Shown: positions 22,037 through 32,011, counted from the stretch's first letter. The stretch is 64,000 nt of DNA from Rickettsia bellii RML369-C (GCF_000012385.1 NC_007940.1:186001-250000); one strand, 5' to 3'. Notes: generated from the sequence alone by a model not told the origin. Numbers and translations: made by a program.

Positions 22037-22071
22037 GACTGGATCCCGTGGACAAGCCACGGGATGACAAG
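22037..22071. repeat. Short palindromic repeat
   Basis: A perfect GGATCCCGTGGACAAGCCAC-type palindrome ending in GGGATGAC, between the convergent pld and phasin genes, where it could also serve as a transcription stop. Confidence 0.8.
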
Positions 22072-22112
22072 GCTGGAGTTGACCCGCATGATTTGGGATA
22101 GACTGCCAAGAC

Positions 22113-22595
22113 CTAAACAGTTTTCTTATTAAATACGTTTTTTTGTGCTTGTTGTGCCATATTTTGCATATTAGAAGAAGCTTGATGAACATTTTCAGAA
22201 ATATTCTTATTTACTGCTTCTAGTATTTTTGCTGAAGATTCATAGGAAATATTTGCAATTTCTTTAGCGTTATTCATAGATGTTTCATAAATAGATTTGA
22301 AACATTTTTGGTGACAATCGCTAGCTTGCTTAAAATCATTAGTACCCATTGCTTCTTTAGTAGAATTCAAAATGGTATTAACATTATGTTGTATCATTTC
22401 GGAGTTTTTCTTAAGCAAATTTTGCATGCTTTCAGTAGCTATTTGATTTGTTGTTACTAAAATATTTAAAGCTCTTTGCATTGTTCCGGTGGTAGATGAA
22501 AAATCTATATTAGGCATATTTTTTAAAGAACTCATATAAAGTTCAGGATTCATATAAGATTTCATAAAATCTAAAAATTGTGTATTATTTAACAT
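22113..22595 (-). CDS. Phasin family protein
   Basis: A 160-residue, mostly helical protein with the phasin pattern: a short N-terminal segment (FLDFMKSYMNPELYMSSLKNM), then long amphipathic helices rich in A, N, Q and S without prolines. Phasins coat PHA granules or bind related hydrophobic surfaces. It faces the phaC-pld genes across 90 bases. Since phaC is broken here, either the phasin has another role or its loss lags behind. A ribosome-binding site (TAGGAGAAA on the coding strand) precedes the ATG. Confidence 0.8.
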   Translation of the reverse strand: MLNNTQFLDFMKSYMNPELYMSSLKNMPNIDFSSTTGTMQRALNILVTTNQIATESMQNLLKKNSEMIQHNVNTILNSTKEAMGTNDFKQASDCHQKCFKSIYETSMNNAKEIANISYESSAKILEAVNKNISENVHQASSNMQNMAQQAQKNVFNKKTV

Positions 22596-22761
22596 TATTT
22601 TTCTCCTAAAAATAAATTAAACTTTGTAAAATATAAGTGACTGTGTGTTTTGTGGGTTTGTTAAGAACCCTTAACCCATTAGTCCATGCTAACATTTATA
22701 AAATTACGAGTCAATAATTGTTAGATGGTAAGTTAATATTAAAATTAATTAAGCTTTATAA

Positions 22762-23679
22762 ATGTTAGATACACAAATACAAGAATTAATAATTAAGTGG
22801 CAAAAATACCTCAGCTTGCAAAAAAATTACTCTAATCATACCCTGATTTCCTATAATAATGATCTTAAACATTTCCTTGAGTTCATGAATTATTATAATT
22901 CGGATATCGTCACAATGGATTATATTAAGGCAGCAGATATAAGATTAATGCGAAGTTGGCTTGCTAAAAGAAAATGTGATAATTTTGTTACTTCATCAAT
23001 TGCCCGTGGTTTATCTGCCATAAAGAATTTTTATAAATTTTTAGAAAAGACGGCTGAATTACATAATCATGTGGTTTTTTCTATTAAATCTCCCAAAAAA
23101 AGTAAATTACTGCCAAAAGCCTTATCTGAAGAAGAGGTAAATATATCACTTGATCATATTGAAGAATATGGAAATAGTCAGTGGATAGAAATTAGAAATA
23201 AAGCATTACTTGTTCTTATATATGCTTCAGGTTTACGAATATCTGAAGCATTATCGATTACAAAGCTTCATTTACAAAATTTAGAATTTATAAAAATAAT
23301 GGGTAAAGGAAGTAAAGAGAGGGTAATTCCTTGGCTTGCTATTGCTAGAAATTTGATCACAGAATATTTAGAAAAATTACCATATGAATTGAAAGATGAT
23401 GAACCAATATTTAGAGGGAAGCAAGGTAAAAAATTGCAACCTCCTGTATTTAACCGTGAGTTAATTAAGTTGAAACGCTTTTATGGCTTACCTGAATATT
23501 TAAGTGCTCATTCATTTAGGCATAGTTTTGCCTCGCATTTACTAGAAAATGGAGCAGATTTACGCTCTATTCAAGAGCTATTAGGACATAAAAGTTTATC
23601 AACTACACAAAGCTATACAAAAACAAGTATAAAGCATTTAGAAACGGCATATGTTACCGCACATCCAATCAAAAAATAA
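22762..23679 (+). CDS. xerC: Tyrosine recombinase XerC
   Basis: A 305-residue site-specific recombinase that resolves chromosome dimers at dif together with XerD. The N-terminal SAM-like core-binding domain (residues ~8-90) is followed by the catalytic domain with Arg in [22 protein letters not shown] (His and Arg), [14 protein letters not shown] (His and the Tyr nucleophile). The ending [11 protein letters not shown] resembles XerC (YDAAHPR) rather than XerD, which is why I choose XerC. No dif site is obvious nearby. Confidence 0.85.
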   Translation: MLDTQIQELIIKWQKYLSLQKNYSNHTLISYNNDLKHFLEFMNYYNSDIVTMDYIKAADIRLMRSWLAKRKCDNFVTSSIARGLSAIKNFYKFLEKTAELHNHVVFSIKSPKKSKLLPKALSEEEVNISLDHIEEYGNSQWIEIRNKALLVLIYASGLRISEALSITKLHLQNLEFIKIMGKGSKERVIPWLAIARNLITEYLEKLPYELKDDEPIFRGKQGKKLQPPVFNRELIKLKRFYGLPEYLSAHSFRHSFASHLLENGADLRSIQELLGHKSLSTTQSYTKTSIKHLETAYVTAHPIKK

Positions 23680-23784
23680 AATGTTATTTAATATTAATAA
23701 TCTTCTTGTGTTAATTTTAAGTTATATATTATATTAATTTAAAACCTTATAAGTATAGGTACTAAATAGATAATATTGAGATTT

Positions 23785-24222
23785 ATGAATATGTTTAAAA
23801 TTACTACATTGCCTGAAGAATATAAGCCGTCTAAAGACGAAGAATATATGTGTAAAAATCACTTAGAATATTTTAGGCAAAAACTTTTAAAGTGGAAAAA
23901 TTCTTTACTAAGTGAATCTCAAGAAACTTTAAATTATCTAAAAGAAGAAAATTGGAATGAATCAGACCCTAATGATCGTGCTACTACTGAAACAGAAACT
24001 GCTTTCGAACTTCGTACTAGAGACAGATATCGTAAGTTATGTGAAAAAATAGAGCAAGCATTAAAGCGTATTGAAGAGGGTGAATATGGTTATTGTGAAG
24101 AAACAGGCGATCCTATAGGTATAAAAAGGTTAGAAGCACGACCAATAGCTACATTATGTATTGAAGCACAAATGCGGCATGAAAATTATGAAAAAAATCA
24201 TTTAGACGAACCGCAGAGATAA
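23785..24222 (+). CDS. dksA: RNA polymerase-binding factor DksA
   Basis: DksA binds the secondary channel of RNA polymerase and works with ppGpp. The protein (145 residues from ATG 23785; an upstream TTG at 23776 is less likely) has the coiled coil with ESDPNDRATTETE at the tip and the C-terminal EEGEYGYCEETGDPI..RLEARPIATLCIEAQ finger. Only two of the four classical zinc cysteines remain (YCEET, LCIEA), as in low-cysteine DksA variants. It is separated from xerC by an AT-rich promoter region. Confidence 0.93.
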   Translation: MNMFKITTLPEEYKPSKDEEYMCKNHLEYFRQKLLKWKNSLLSESQETLNYLKEENWNESDPNDRATTETETAFELRTRDRYRKLCEKIEQALKRIEEGEYGYCEETGDPIGIKRLEARPIATLCIEAQMRHENYEKNHLDEPQR

Positions 24223-24244
24223 GTAAGTGAAATTGAGTAATTAT

Positions 24245-24277
24245 TGTCACCCCGTGATTTATTCACGGGGTCTAGCT
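24245..24277. repeat. Short palindromic repeat
   Basis: The ACCCCGTGATTTATTCACGGGGT palindrome lies between the convergent dksA and bcp genes. It may double as a bidirectional terminator, though no clear T-run follows. Confidence 0.75.
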
Positions 24278-24290
24278 AACTAATCCTAGT

Positions 24291-24758
24291 TTATTGCAAT
24301 GATTTCAGTTTGTCTAATACTTCCTGAGCATGTCCTTTAGCGTTGACAGAACGCCAAATATGCCTAACAACGCTTTCCTTATCAAGTAAGAAAGTTGCTC
24401 TATCTATGCCCATATATTTTTTACCAAACATTGATTTCTCTACCCATACCCCATATTGTTCGCATAAATTTGAATTTGCATCTGAAGCTAAATCAAATTC
24501 TAAACAATATTTTTCTTTAAACTTATCATGAGAGTCGAGTTTATCTTTTGAAACCCCGATAATTACTGCATTAAGCTTATCGAATTCTGGTTTTAACTTG
24601 TTGAAATCTTGTGCTTCTAAAGTACACCCCGGTGTGTCATCTTTTGGGTAAAAATATAGCACCACAAATTTGCCTTTTAAATCAGATAATTTAATTACTT
24701 TCTCTTTGCCTATATGTAAAGAGAAATCATGAGCTTTTTTCCCTATTTCTAATGTCAT
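24291..24758 (-). CDS. bcp: Bcp-type thioredoxin-dependent peroxiredoxin
   Basis: A 155-residue AhpC/TSA-family enzyme that reduces peroxides with thioredoxin. The peroxidatic Cys45 lies in KDDTPGCTLEAQDF. The resolving Cys that some Bcp proteins carry five residues later is absent, so this is a 1-Cys or atypical type, with Cys84 and Cys99 as other candidates. The fold is complete (LSDLKGKFVVLYFYPKD, DRATFLLDKE). Confidence 0.93.
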   Translation of the reverse strand: MTLEIGKKAHDFSLHIGKEKVIKLSDLKGKFVVLYFYPKDDTPGCTLEAQDFNKLKPEFDKLNAVIIGVSKDKLDSHDKFKEKYCLEFDLASDANSNLCEQYGVWVEKSMFGKKYMGIDRATFLLDKESVVRHIWRSVNAKGHAQEVLDKLKSLQ

Positions 24759-24985
24759 AAAATTTCCATGTTTAATTATTAAGTTCAGAGGACTTAACTT
24801 AGTTAATCATCTTATATTAAAATATGCGTTTTTAAAATTATTTTTTATCATATTGCTTTTTTTATCGGATTATTTATTATGTAAATACAAAATATCTAGG
24901 TTTAATTTTTATTAACTATTTAAAAAAATAGTAAGAAATTTAAATGATATAATATAAACAATAACATTAATGATCGGAGAATATC

Positions 24986-25411
24986 ATGAAAAAAATTTTA
25001 GTAACATTTGCAACTGCTGCTACATTATTAGTAACCCCTAATGCTTTTGCTGATGATGCTACAAAAAGTGAAATACAAGCACAAGAAGTAGCTCAGGAAC
25101 AAACAAAAACAATTGCTCAAAAATTAGAAGAGCTAAAAGAAAATTTAAAAGATTTAGCAAAAAATGGTAGCGAAAAGTTTAATCAAACTTTAAGTGATAC
25201 TTATAATCAAATGTCACAAACTATTGCAGAAATAAAAGATGAAAAAGGTAAAGAGCTACAAAAAGCTTTAGATGATGCTAATGAAAAAATCGAAGAATAT
25301 AAAAAAGCTGGTACTAAACAACAAGAGCAAATGCGTCAAGCTATTATTGATAAATTAGATGCGTTAAATAAAAATATTAACGAACACAACGAAGAAAAAG
25401 CAAAATCATAA
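24986..25411 (+). CDS. Small secreted coiled-coil protein
   Basis: A 141-residue protein with a clean signal peptide (MKKILVTFATAATLLVTPNAFA, cleavage before DDA). The mature part is almost entirely charged helix (EELKENLKDLAKNGSEKF, KGKELQKALDDANEKIEEY), predicted coiled coil, with no cysteines. A good ribosome-binding site (CGGAG) precedes the ATG, and a TATAAT box lies at 24948-24953. I do not recognise the family. It could be a periplasmic or secreted scaffold. Confidence 0.7.
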   Translation: MKKILVTFATAATLLVTPNAFADDATKSEIQAQEVAQEQTKTIAQKLEELKENLKDLAKNGSEKFNQTLSDTYNQMSQTIAEIKDEKGKELQKALDDANEKIEEYKKAGTKQQEQMRQAIIDKLDALNKNINEHNEEKAKS

Positions 25412-25424
25412 GTAATGTATTTTT

Positions 25425-25642
25425 AGCTGGACCTCGTTCCCAAGCCACGGGGGGCATTGCCCGCATGGATCAATTTTCCAGTTGTCATCCTGCGAGCTTG
25501 TAGCGGGATCCAGTTAAAAAATGCTAACTTATAGCATTTTTTATTATTTTTCTGGATTGTCACGCTCCTTGCAGTCGCTCGCAATGACGACTTACCGCCA
25601 CGGGGTGACAGCGAGAAATAATCTCTACGCAGGAATGGCATA
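25425..25642. repeat. Long composite palindromic repeat
   Basis: Starts with a CCACGG..GCATTGCCCGCATGGATCA half-element. It contains GTCATCCTGCGAGCTTGTAGC with the GGGATCCAGTTAAAAAATGC arm, an inner palindrome TGCTAACTTATAGCA at about 25521-25535, then CTGGATTGTCACGCTCC and further halves. This inner palindrome differs from the AATACTAA type at 7.5 kb and defines a second sub-family. Confidence 0.8.
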
Positions 25643-25682
25643 AAAACCAGCTAATTACACTCATATAATTGATTCGTATGCT

Positions 25683-25965
25683 ATGACTATTACTAAAGAA
25701 AATTGCTTTTATGTTAAACGCTGAATTAGGCTTTTCAAAAAGCTTATGCGAAGAGGTAGTTAATGCAGTTTTTACTAATATTTTAGATATCGCAAAAGAG
25801 CAAAAATTAATTTTAAAAAACTTCGGTAGCTTTGAAGTTAAGCATAAAAATTCTCGTCCTGGAATAAATTTTCATACAAAATCTCAAATCACTATAGAGC
25901 CGAAAAATATATTACGTTTTGTCCCCTCTGCTAAGTTAAAAGCTTTGATTAATGAAAATGACTAA
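25683..25965 (+). pseudogene. HU/IHF-family DNA-binding protein, shifted at its N-terminus
   Basis: An 84-residue frame from ATG 25711 encodes most of an HU/IHF subunit ([25 protein letters not shown], the RPGINFHTK arm tip, [13 protein letters not shown]). The usual start, MTITKE, is present at 25683 but in another frame. The codons just before 25711 read KKIAF, exactly the family text that should follow MTITKE. The two parts are separated by an A-run (25699-25702) that appears two bases short. A shortened protein from 25711 would lack most of helix 1 and may not dimerise well. Confidence 0.75.
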
Positions 25966-26262
25966 AAAAAATATTATTCAGCTAGCGAAATAACCAAGCT
26001 TTTAAACATTGCTTTATACCAGTTAAGGTATTTAGAAACAAAAATTCTAGGCTTATCTAATTACAAAATAAAAAATAGTAAATATTACACTGCGAATGAT
26101 TTTGAATTATTTCAAAAGCACTTAAACATTGATCAAAATATTTCTAGTTCCTTTCCAAATGTTAATATTAATGATAAAATAGATATACTGCTTATTAATT
26201 TCAATAATTTATCCCTCCAAATAAAAAAAATCCTTGCCGATGATTTTAGATCGTGTGTATAG
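25958..26262 (+). pseudogene. MerR-like HTH protein, frameshifted after codon 2
   Basis: The ATG at 25958 overlaps the end of the HU-like gene. After ATG ACT comes a run of eight A (25964-25971). Past it, the frame beginning TATTATTCAGCTAGC encodes YYSASEITKLLNIALYQLRY and continues about 90 residues to TAG 26260. That is the opening of a MerR-type winged helix followed by a helical tail. In the literal frame the protein stops after 11 codons. One extra A, or ribosomal slippage on A8, would restore it. This entry fills the gap between the HU-like gene and nagZ. Confidence 0.65.
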
Positions 26263-26290
26263 TATTACAAATTTTATATTCTAAGCAACT

Positions 26291-27265
26291 ATGACTTTAG
26301 AGAAAGCTGTAAAACCTGTAATTATAGGCATATCAGATACTAAATTAACTGATAGAGAAAAAGCATTGTTACATGAGCATAGTCCGCTAGGGATAGCTTT
26401 ATTTGCACGAAATATCAAAACAGATGAAAAAGGAAAGCAAAATAAAGAAGCCCTTGCTCAGCTTATCACTGATATAAAAGAAATATTGGGGGAAAATTCT
26501 ATTATTGCTATAGATCAAGAGGGTGGTAGAGTACAAAGGCTTACAAAACCAACTTTCTATAATGCACCTCCTGCTAAAGATTTTGGTGATTTAGCAAAAG
26601 ATCAAGGGTTAGAAATTGCAATAGAAAAATGTAAACAAAATTACAGTAATATAGGTAAAGAACTTAAAGCACTTGGTATTAATTTAGATTTTGCACCGGT
26701 AGGCGATATAAGCCATAAAGGAGCTCATGATGTTATAGGTAATAGAAGTTTTGGTACAGAGCCTGAAATAGTTGTGCCTTTATGTATAGCAGCTTTAGAA
26801 GGTTTACAGCAAGAAAAGGTGCAAGGTTGTATAAAACATATGCCGGGGCATGGTAGAGCTAAAGCTGACAGCCATAAAGAATTGCCACAAGTAAACGCTA
26901 GCATAGAAGAGTTAAATGAAACAGATTTTAAAGTATTTAAAGAGTTAGCTACTTTTAATAAAATTAAACTTGCCATGACGGCACATATAGTTTACAAGTC
27001 TATCGATGCTAATAATCCTGCTACATTATCACCAAAAGTTATTAAATATATTAGAAATGAAATCGGCTATAAAGGTCTTATTATTTCCGATGCAATAGAA
27101 ATGAAAGCATTAAATGGCGACATGAAAGATATTGCTAAAAAAGCTTTAGAAGCAGGAGTAGATATAGTTTTAGAATGTACTGGTAAGTTAGAAAATATGA
27201 TTGAAGTATTAGATAGTGTGTCTAAAATATCTATAAATAAATTCGCTGATTTACTACTAAACTAA
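26291..27265 (+). CDS. nagZ: Beta-N-acetylhexosaminidase (GH3)
   Basis: A cytoplasmic glycoside hydrolase family 3 enzyme that removes N-acetylglucosamine from recycled peptidoglycan anhydromuropeptides. The 324-residue TIM-barrel shows IAIDQEGGRVQRL (~73), the mobile loop KHMPGHGRAKADSH (182-195) with the catalytic His/Asp pair, and the nucleophile Asp267 in ISDAIEMKAL. No signal peptide, as expected for NagZ. It starts 28 bases after the MerR-like remnant, so the three genes may share a transcript. Confidence 0.93.
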   Translation: MTLEKAVKPVIIGISDTKLTDREKALLHEHSPLGIALFARNIKTDEKGKQNKEALAQLITDIKEILGENSIIAIDQEGGRVQRLTKPTFYNAPPAKDFGDLAKDQGLEIAIEKCKQNYSNIGKELKALGINLDFAPVGDISHKGAHDVIGNRSFGTEPEIVVPLCIAALEGLQQEKVQGCIKHMPGHGRAKADSHKELPQVNASIEELNETDFKVFKELATFNKIKLAMTAHIVYKSIDANNPATLSPKVIKYIRNEIGYKGLIISDAIEMKALNGDMKDIAKKALEAGVDIVLECTGKLENMIEVLDSVSKISINKFADLLLN

Positions 27266-27503
27266 CACGTATAAGTTGCTTTAAGGAAACTATTTTATTA
27301 ACTTAAGTTAAATTTAATTAAACAATATATTGAAAAAACTTGTTTTTAATATTAATATGTTTTTTGATTTTTAGTTAAAGAATTAATTTTATTAGTTTTC
27401 TTAATATTTAGGTATGATAGCCTTATAACTTTAGTTTGAAAGCATTATAAGCTATTTACTAATAATTGAAGTTAAGAAATTCTTTTGTATATTTATTTAG
27501 TAA

Positions 27504-28124
27504 GTGGGAGAAAAGTGCTTGGTTTGCGATATAATTAATATAATTAAAGAGGACTTGCATAAAGCCGACATAGAGAACAAGATATTTATGCGTCTTAAAG
27601 AACCTTACTCTGTTCTTAAAAAAATGAAAAGAAAAGAGGTGGCGGTTCATGAATTGAAAGATTTAATTGCATGCAGAATTATTGTTAAGTCTAAGGATCA
27701 ATGCTATAACACTCTTGATATAATAAAGGATTCCCCGCATCTATCATTATTGCATACCAAAGATTATATTTGTAGACCCAAAAGTAATGGTTACCAATCT
27801 ATTCACAGTATAATGCAACTTCAATATTCTAAACGTAATTTTGAAATACAAATAAGAAGCGAAAAAATGGATAGAGATGCCGAACTTGGTAGAGCAGCCC
27901 ATTTAAATTATAAAGCAGAACAAGATAAGCATTTGAAGAAAGTTTTTGATATTGCTAATGACACGATATTATACAGAGCTAGACAAATGGTAGAAAGTTT
28001 TAAAGGTCTAGAAGAGCAAATTATAGAATATGAAAAAGAAATTATGCGTGTTTGGCATACTAGATATGATGAAATGCTAAAATGGGAAAGTGGGGCTAAG
28101 TTATTAATATTTAGCCAAGAATAA
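27504..28124 (+). CDS. Stand-alone RelA/SpoT synthetase-domain protein
   Basis: A protein of about 200 residues consisting of a (p)ppGpp synthetase domain: PYSVLKKMKRKEVAVHELKD (with IACRIIV), the G-loop RPKSNGYQSIHSIM, and EIQIRSEKMDRDAELGRAAH. No HD hydrolase or regulatory TGS/ACT domain is present. Rickettsia are known for split spoT genes, so this may be a functional fragment or a small alarmone synthetase. The frame opens with GTG 27504 just after a stop. TTG 27519, nine bases after GGGAG, is an alternative start. Activity is uncertain. Confidence 0.75.
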   Translation: MGEKCLVCDIINIIKEDLHKADIENKIFMRLKEPYSVLKKMKRKEVAVHELKDLIACRIIVKSKDQCYNTLDIIKDSPHLSLLHTKDYICRPKSNGYQSIHSIMQLQYSKRNFEIQIRSEKMDRDAELGRAAHLNYKAEQDKHLKKVFDIANDTILYRARQMVESFKGLEEQIIEYEKEIMRVWHTRYDEMLKWESGAKLLIFSQE

Positions 28125-28127
28125 ATG

Positions 28128-28256
28128 TATACTCGTTTAATTTGAAAAATTGGCTACGTCGTTCTACAAGTACTGTGGTGCTCACGTATTAAGTATACGC
28201 TTCGCTCCTCGTCTTGTGAACTCCTTGCTCTTTTCCAAATTAAACTTCGTCTACCA
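28128..28256. repeat. Post-stop hairpin repeat, copy 1
   Basis: A 129-base element beginning three bases after the synthetase stop. Outer arms GTTTAATTTGAAAAA and TTTTCCAAATTAAAC pair. Inside are GGCTACGTCG and CGCTTCGCTCCTCG words. A sister copy lies at 63641-63766, where both arm positions that differ change together. See findings. Confidence 0.8.
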
Positions 28257-28295
28257 TATGGCAATCAATAGTACTAGGCAGTTTTAAAAAAGGAT

Positions 28296-28400
28296 TTGTC
28301 ATTGCAAGAAAGTTATATAATAACCAACGAAGCAATCCAATAAAATGCATAGCATTCATTAGCGGTATATATCATTATCATTTTTCTCGCAATAACTTTT
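28296..28400. repeat. Degenerate CATTGCGAG-class repeat
   Basis: Recognisable words are TTGTCATTGCAAGAAAG, CGAAGCAATCC and TTTCTCGCAATAAC, in the order of the 19532 element but diverged. The remaining bases between 28256 and the ompB promoter are AT-rich with nothing else I can name. Confidence 0.55.
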
Positions 28401-28543
28401 TCCCATCTCCAAAACCACAAAAAATATCATAAATTTTACCCATGAAGGCTTTATTAACAACAATAAAGTTTAATAATTTATTAAGTTAAATTTCGTGATA
28501 AAAATATTACATTAGTTAAAACTTTATTAATAAAATATAACGC

Positions 28544-28571
28544 TTCTTTGTAATTGATTATTACCTATAAT
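28544..28571 (+). promoter_or_regulatory. Candidate ompB promoter
   Basis: A perfect -10 box TATAAT at 28566-28571 follows a weak -35 TTCTTT at 28544-28549 with 16-base spacing, about 120 bases before the ompB ATG. It is proposed from sequence alone. AT-rich DNA makes chance matches common. Confidence 0.35.
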
Positions 28572-28692
28572 ATAGTTAATCAGGTAGTTTAGAGGAATTC
28601 CTTAACAAGCTTTAGTTTTTTCTGCGTTAGAAAATATGCTTTTTTGTTTAATTCCAAATACTAAATTTTAACTTAAGAAATGGGAAAAAATC

Positions 28693-31600
28693 ATGGATCA
28701 AAAACCAAATTTTCTAAAAAGATTAATCTCAAAAAGGTTGATAAAAACAATTTCTACAGCAGCTTTTATTGCGGCTGCCTCAAGTTCCACTATGGGTGCT
28801 AGTGTTCAAAAAACTGTTAATGTTCCAACAGCAAGTTTTGGTACTGGAACAGATTGGCTTCCTGCTGTTGCTGTTGGGAACGGTGATTCCCTTTTATATA
28901 GTGCACAGGCAATACGATAATAGGTAATGTTAATAATACTGTAACTATCAATAATAATGGCATTAATCCTATTTTACAAATAGGAACTGCTACTGCTGGT
29001 AATACTGTTGGAGTTGCAGGGGTTGTAGGTAGTAAGCAATTAACTATCATGATGATGAATGAAGCCTCTAATCTTATTTTAGGACCTAATGGTGTTGCTG
29101 CTGGAAATTTTGCTGTTGCTGGTGAAGTTGGTAGTTATGTTGGTTTATTAAATATAAATTTTTCCAATACAAATTCTAATGTTTCAATTGAAACAGATGG
29201 CTTTACTTCAGATGTTACTTTTATTAGTAATGGAGGTGTTAATGGTGCTATTACCCTTAATGCAAAAGGAATAACTCTTAATGGTAATATTACAAATCTT
29301 AAAGCTATTGATTTAAATAGTAATAACTTAACATTTGGCGGTAATAATATTCAATTATTAGCTAATGGCAGTGCTATAACTTTTAGAGCTAATGAGCAAT
29401 TAACTCTAACTAGTGCAAGTGATATAGAAATTAATAGTAATATAGCTGTAACTAACGACCAGCAAGGTTCTATAGATGCAAGTGGTTTAGCAAGTGGGCA
29501 AGGTTTAGTTATTAAGGGTGATATCGGTAATTATTCAACATCTGTAAGACTTGGACAGTTTAATATTGGTTCATCTGCAACTGATTTTAATGCTGGTAAT
29601 GCTGCTATTGGTAACTTAATTTTTGGAAATGACGGAATAGCATTATTCGCTCACAATAACTATTTAATAACCAAAACCACAAATGCTAGCGGTCAAGGTA
29701 CAATAATATTTAGACCTGTAGTTGCTGACAATACAAATCTTGTAGCTGGTACAAATTTGGGTAGTGCAGATAACCCACTTGCAGAAATTAATTTTGCTGC
29801 TCCAGCTGGTACTAATACAGATACTATTCTTAACGTTGGTCAAGGCGTTAACTTATATGCTACTGAAATTACCACTGCAGGTGTTAACACTGGTTCATTT
29901 AACTTTAATGGTGGCAGAACAAGTATAGTAAGTGGTACTGTTGGTACAGCTGCTAATAAATTTAACAATATAACATTAACTAATAATACTACTGTTAAAT
30001 TCACAGATGATGTTATTTCTAATGGTGCTACTACAATCGGTGGTAATTCTACCTTGCAAATTGCCAATGATTATATTACCGATTCTATCCAAGGTAATGC
30101 TGCGGGTGGTACAGGTACATTACAATTTGTTAATACTAAGGGTATTCTTGTAACGTTAAAAGGTAATCCTAATCCTGATAACGCTTTAGCAGCATTACAA
30201 GTTTCAGGTAGTGCTGATGTAGCTATAGATGGTAGCGTAAATATTAACGGTGAAATCAATCTTGGTGCAAATGTTTTAGGATTTACTGATGGTATTTCGA
30301 CATGGGGAAATGATACGACTATTTCTACTACTTTGACATCAGATGAAGTTATGGGTAATATCGTTATCAGTGGTGCAGCAGAAGTTAAGATTGCAGGATT
30401 GAAAACCATTAAGGTACAAGATAATGCGAGTATAGACTTTATCGGTACGAAAACCTATACTTTAATCCAAGGTGACATTAGTGCTGATAATGGTATTGAT
30501 CCTAATGTAGTTGGAACTAATCGTTATGTAATTTATGGTTTAAGCGGTAATACTGAAGCATTAGTAACACGTACCATTGATATCAATAATATAGAAAATA
30601 TACTTAATAATGATATTAGCGGTAATGGTAATCCAGTTATACGTCATAACCTTGTAACATTCTTAAATCCAAATAATACTGGTAATGCTGAACAAGCATA
30701 TAACAATATCCTTTTAGCACAGAATACTAATGATGCAGCTACGTCGTTTGCTGCTACTCTTACCGATACAAGCACATCTGTTAATAATATAAACATAAAT
30801 GTAGCGAAAGAAGAGCAGGGTTTAATTGGTTATAGATTAGATGAGCTTAGATATCTTTGTAATCCTGAAAGTGATAAAATGGCATCAAGTGAAGGCGGTG
30901 TCGCTGCGGGTGATGAACCTATTGACAATGTAGCTTATGGTGTATGGTTTAAACCTTTATATGTAGATACGCATCAAAGTGAGAAAGGTGGTGTAGCAGG
31001 TTACAAAGCTAAAACTGTTGGTACTGTAATCGGTTTAGATACTCTAGCTAATGATAATTTAATGATAGGTGCTGCTATTGGTCTTGCTAAAACTGATGTA
31101 AAACACCAAAATTATAAAAGAGGTGACAAAACCACTATTGATAGCTTATCATTCTCTCTATATGGTGCACAGCAACTTGTTGCTAACTTCTTTGTCCATG
31201 GTAATGCAATATTAAGCGTAAACCAGGTAAAGAATAGAAGCCAGCGTTATGTATTCGATAAGAACGGAAATAGAAGTACCCAAATTGCTTCTGCTAATTA
31301 TAGCAATATGACATTTGGTGGTAATTTTATGGTAGGTTATGATGCTAGTTTAATGGATGGTTTATTAGTCACTCCAATGGCGGGTCTTAGTTACTTAAAA
31401 TCATCAGATGAAAGCTATAAAGAAAGCGGTACAACATTTGCAAACAGACAAGTTTATAGTAAGTTTAGCGATAGAACTGATTTCATAGGCGGTGCTAAAT
31501 TAATGGGTTACACCATAAATCTAGCCGATCTTATAGTATATCCAGAAGCTCACGCTTTTGTGATTCAGAAAATAGGTGGTAGATTATCTAAAACACAGTA

Positions 31601-31790
31601 TCAGTTAGAAGGACAAGTAAATCCATATATTACTCCATCAGATAAAACAGCCAGAACAACTTACAATCTAGGTTTAAGTGGAACAATAAGACCAGATACT
31701 AAAATGGAATACGGAATCGGTTACGATTTAAACATTGCAAAAAAGTTTATTTCGCACCAGGGTACTGTTAAAGTCCGCCTAAACTTCTAG
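28693..31790 (+). pseudogene. ompB: OmpB-type autotransporter, frameshifted and short
   Basis: OmpB (Sca5) is the abundant rickettsial surface adhesin. The N-terminus QKPNFLKRLIS is diagnostic and the end, EYGIGYDLNIAKKFISHQGTVKVRLNF read in parts, closes an autotransporter barrel. The barrel begins near NVAYGVWFKPLYVDTHQSEK. The frame of ATG 28693 stops at 28920. The passenger frame is open from 28902 to 31790, so one indel near 28898-28917 separates the signal from the passenger (LLYS + TGNTIIGNV would be natural). Even joined, the product is about 1,030 residues, well below the ~1,650 usual for OmpB, so the passenger is internally shortened. lpxK and lpxL follow. Confidence 0.8.
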
Positions 31791-31895
31791 TATAATCAAT
31801 TGATCCTCAATTGGTGCTTCGTTGTTCGTCGGCTCGCCTATTATTATAGGCGTCGCTCCTCACGCCTGTCACCAAATGAGGCTGAATTGATTATA
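31791..31895. repeat. Post-stop hairpin repeat, variant copy
   Basis: Begins at the base after the ompB stop. Arms TATAATCAATT..TCAATTGGTG and CACCAAATGAGG..AATTGATTATA pair over about 26 bases with a few mismatches. The centre has GGCTCGCCTATTATTATAGGCG. The shape and the GCTCCTC word relate it to the 28128 element, but the outer stem sequence is different. Confidence 0.75.
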
Positions 31896-31921
31896 TAAAC
31901 TACTGCTTATATATTTTTTAG

Positions 31922-31954
31922 AAAAAGTCCTCTTTGAAAAAAGGGGGCTTTTTT
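31922..31954 (+). terminator. Rho-independent terminator after ompB
   Basis: Stem AAAAAGTCCTCTT / AAGGGGGCTTTTT (with three G-U pairs) around a TGAAAA-type loop, followed by TTTT. It closes ompB transcription upstream of lpxK. Confidence 0.8.
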
Positions 31955-32011
31955 ATTTAAAATAATTTTAAAAGAAGTGTATAATGATACGAAGAAACAT
32001 AATTTTTTAGT

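Noticed and set aside
25423..25641. 72-codon open frame on the minus strand
   Set aside because: Lies wholly in the composite repeat and has no family features.
25958..26262. Programmed frameshifting as the settled explanation of the MerR-like gene
   Set aside because: A8 can slip, but no stimulatory structure is visible and neighbouring genes have similar lesions, so decay or sequencing error is at least as likely.
29840..30409. Two open frames on the minus strand inside ompB (29840-30067, 30071-30409)
   Set aside because: They mirror the Gly/Asn/Thr-rich passenger; hydrophobic low-complexity shadows with no start signals.
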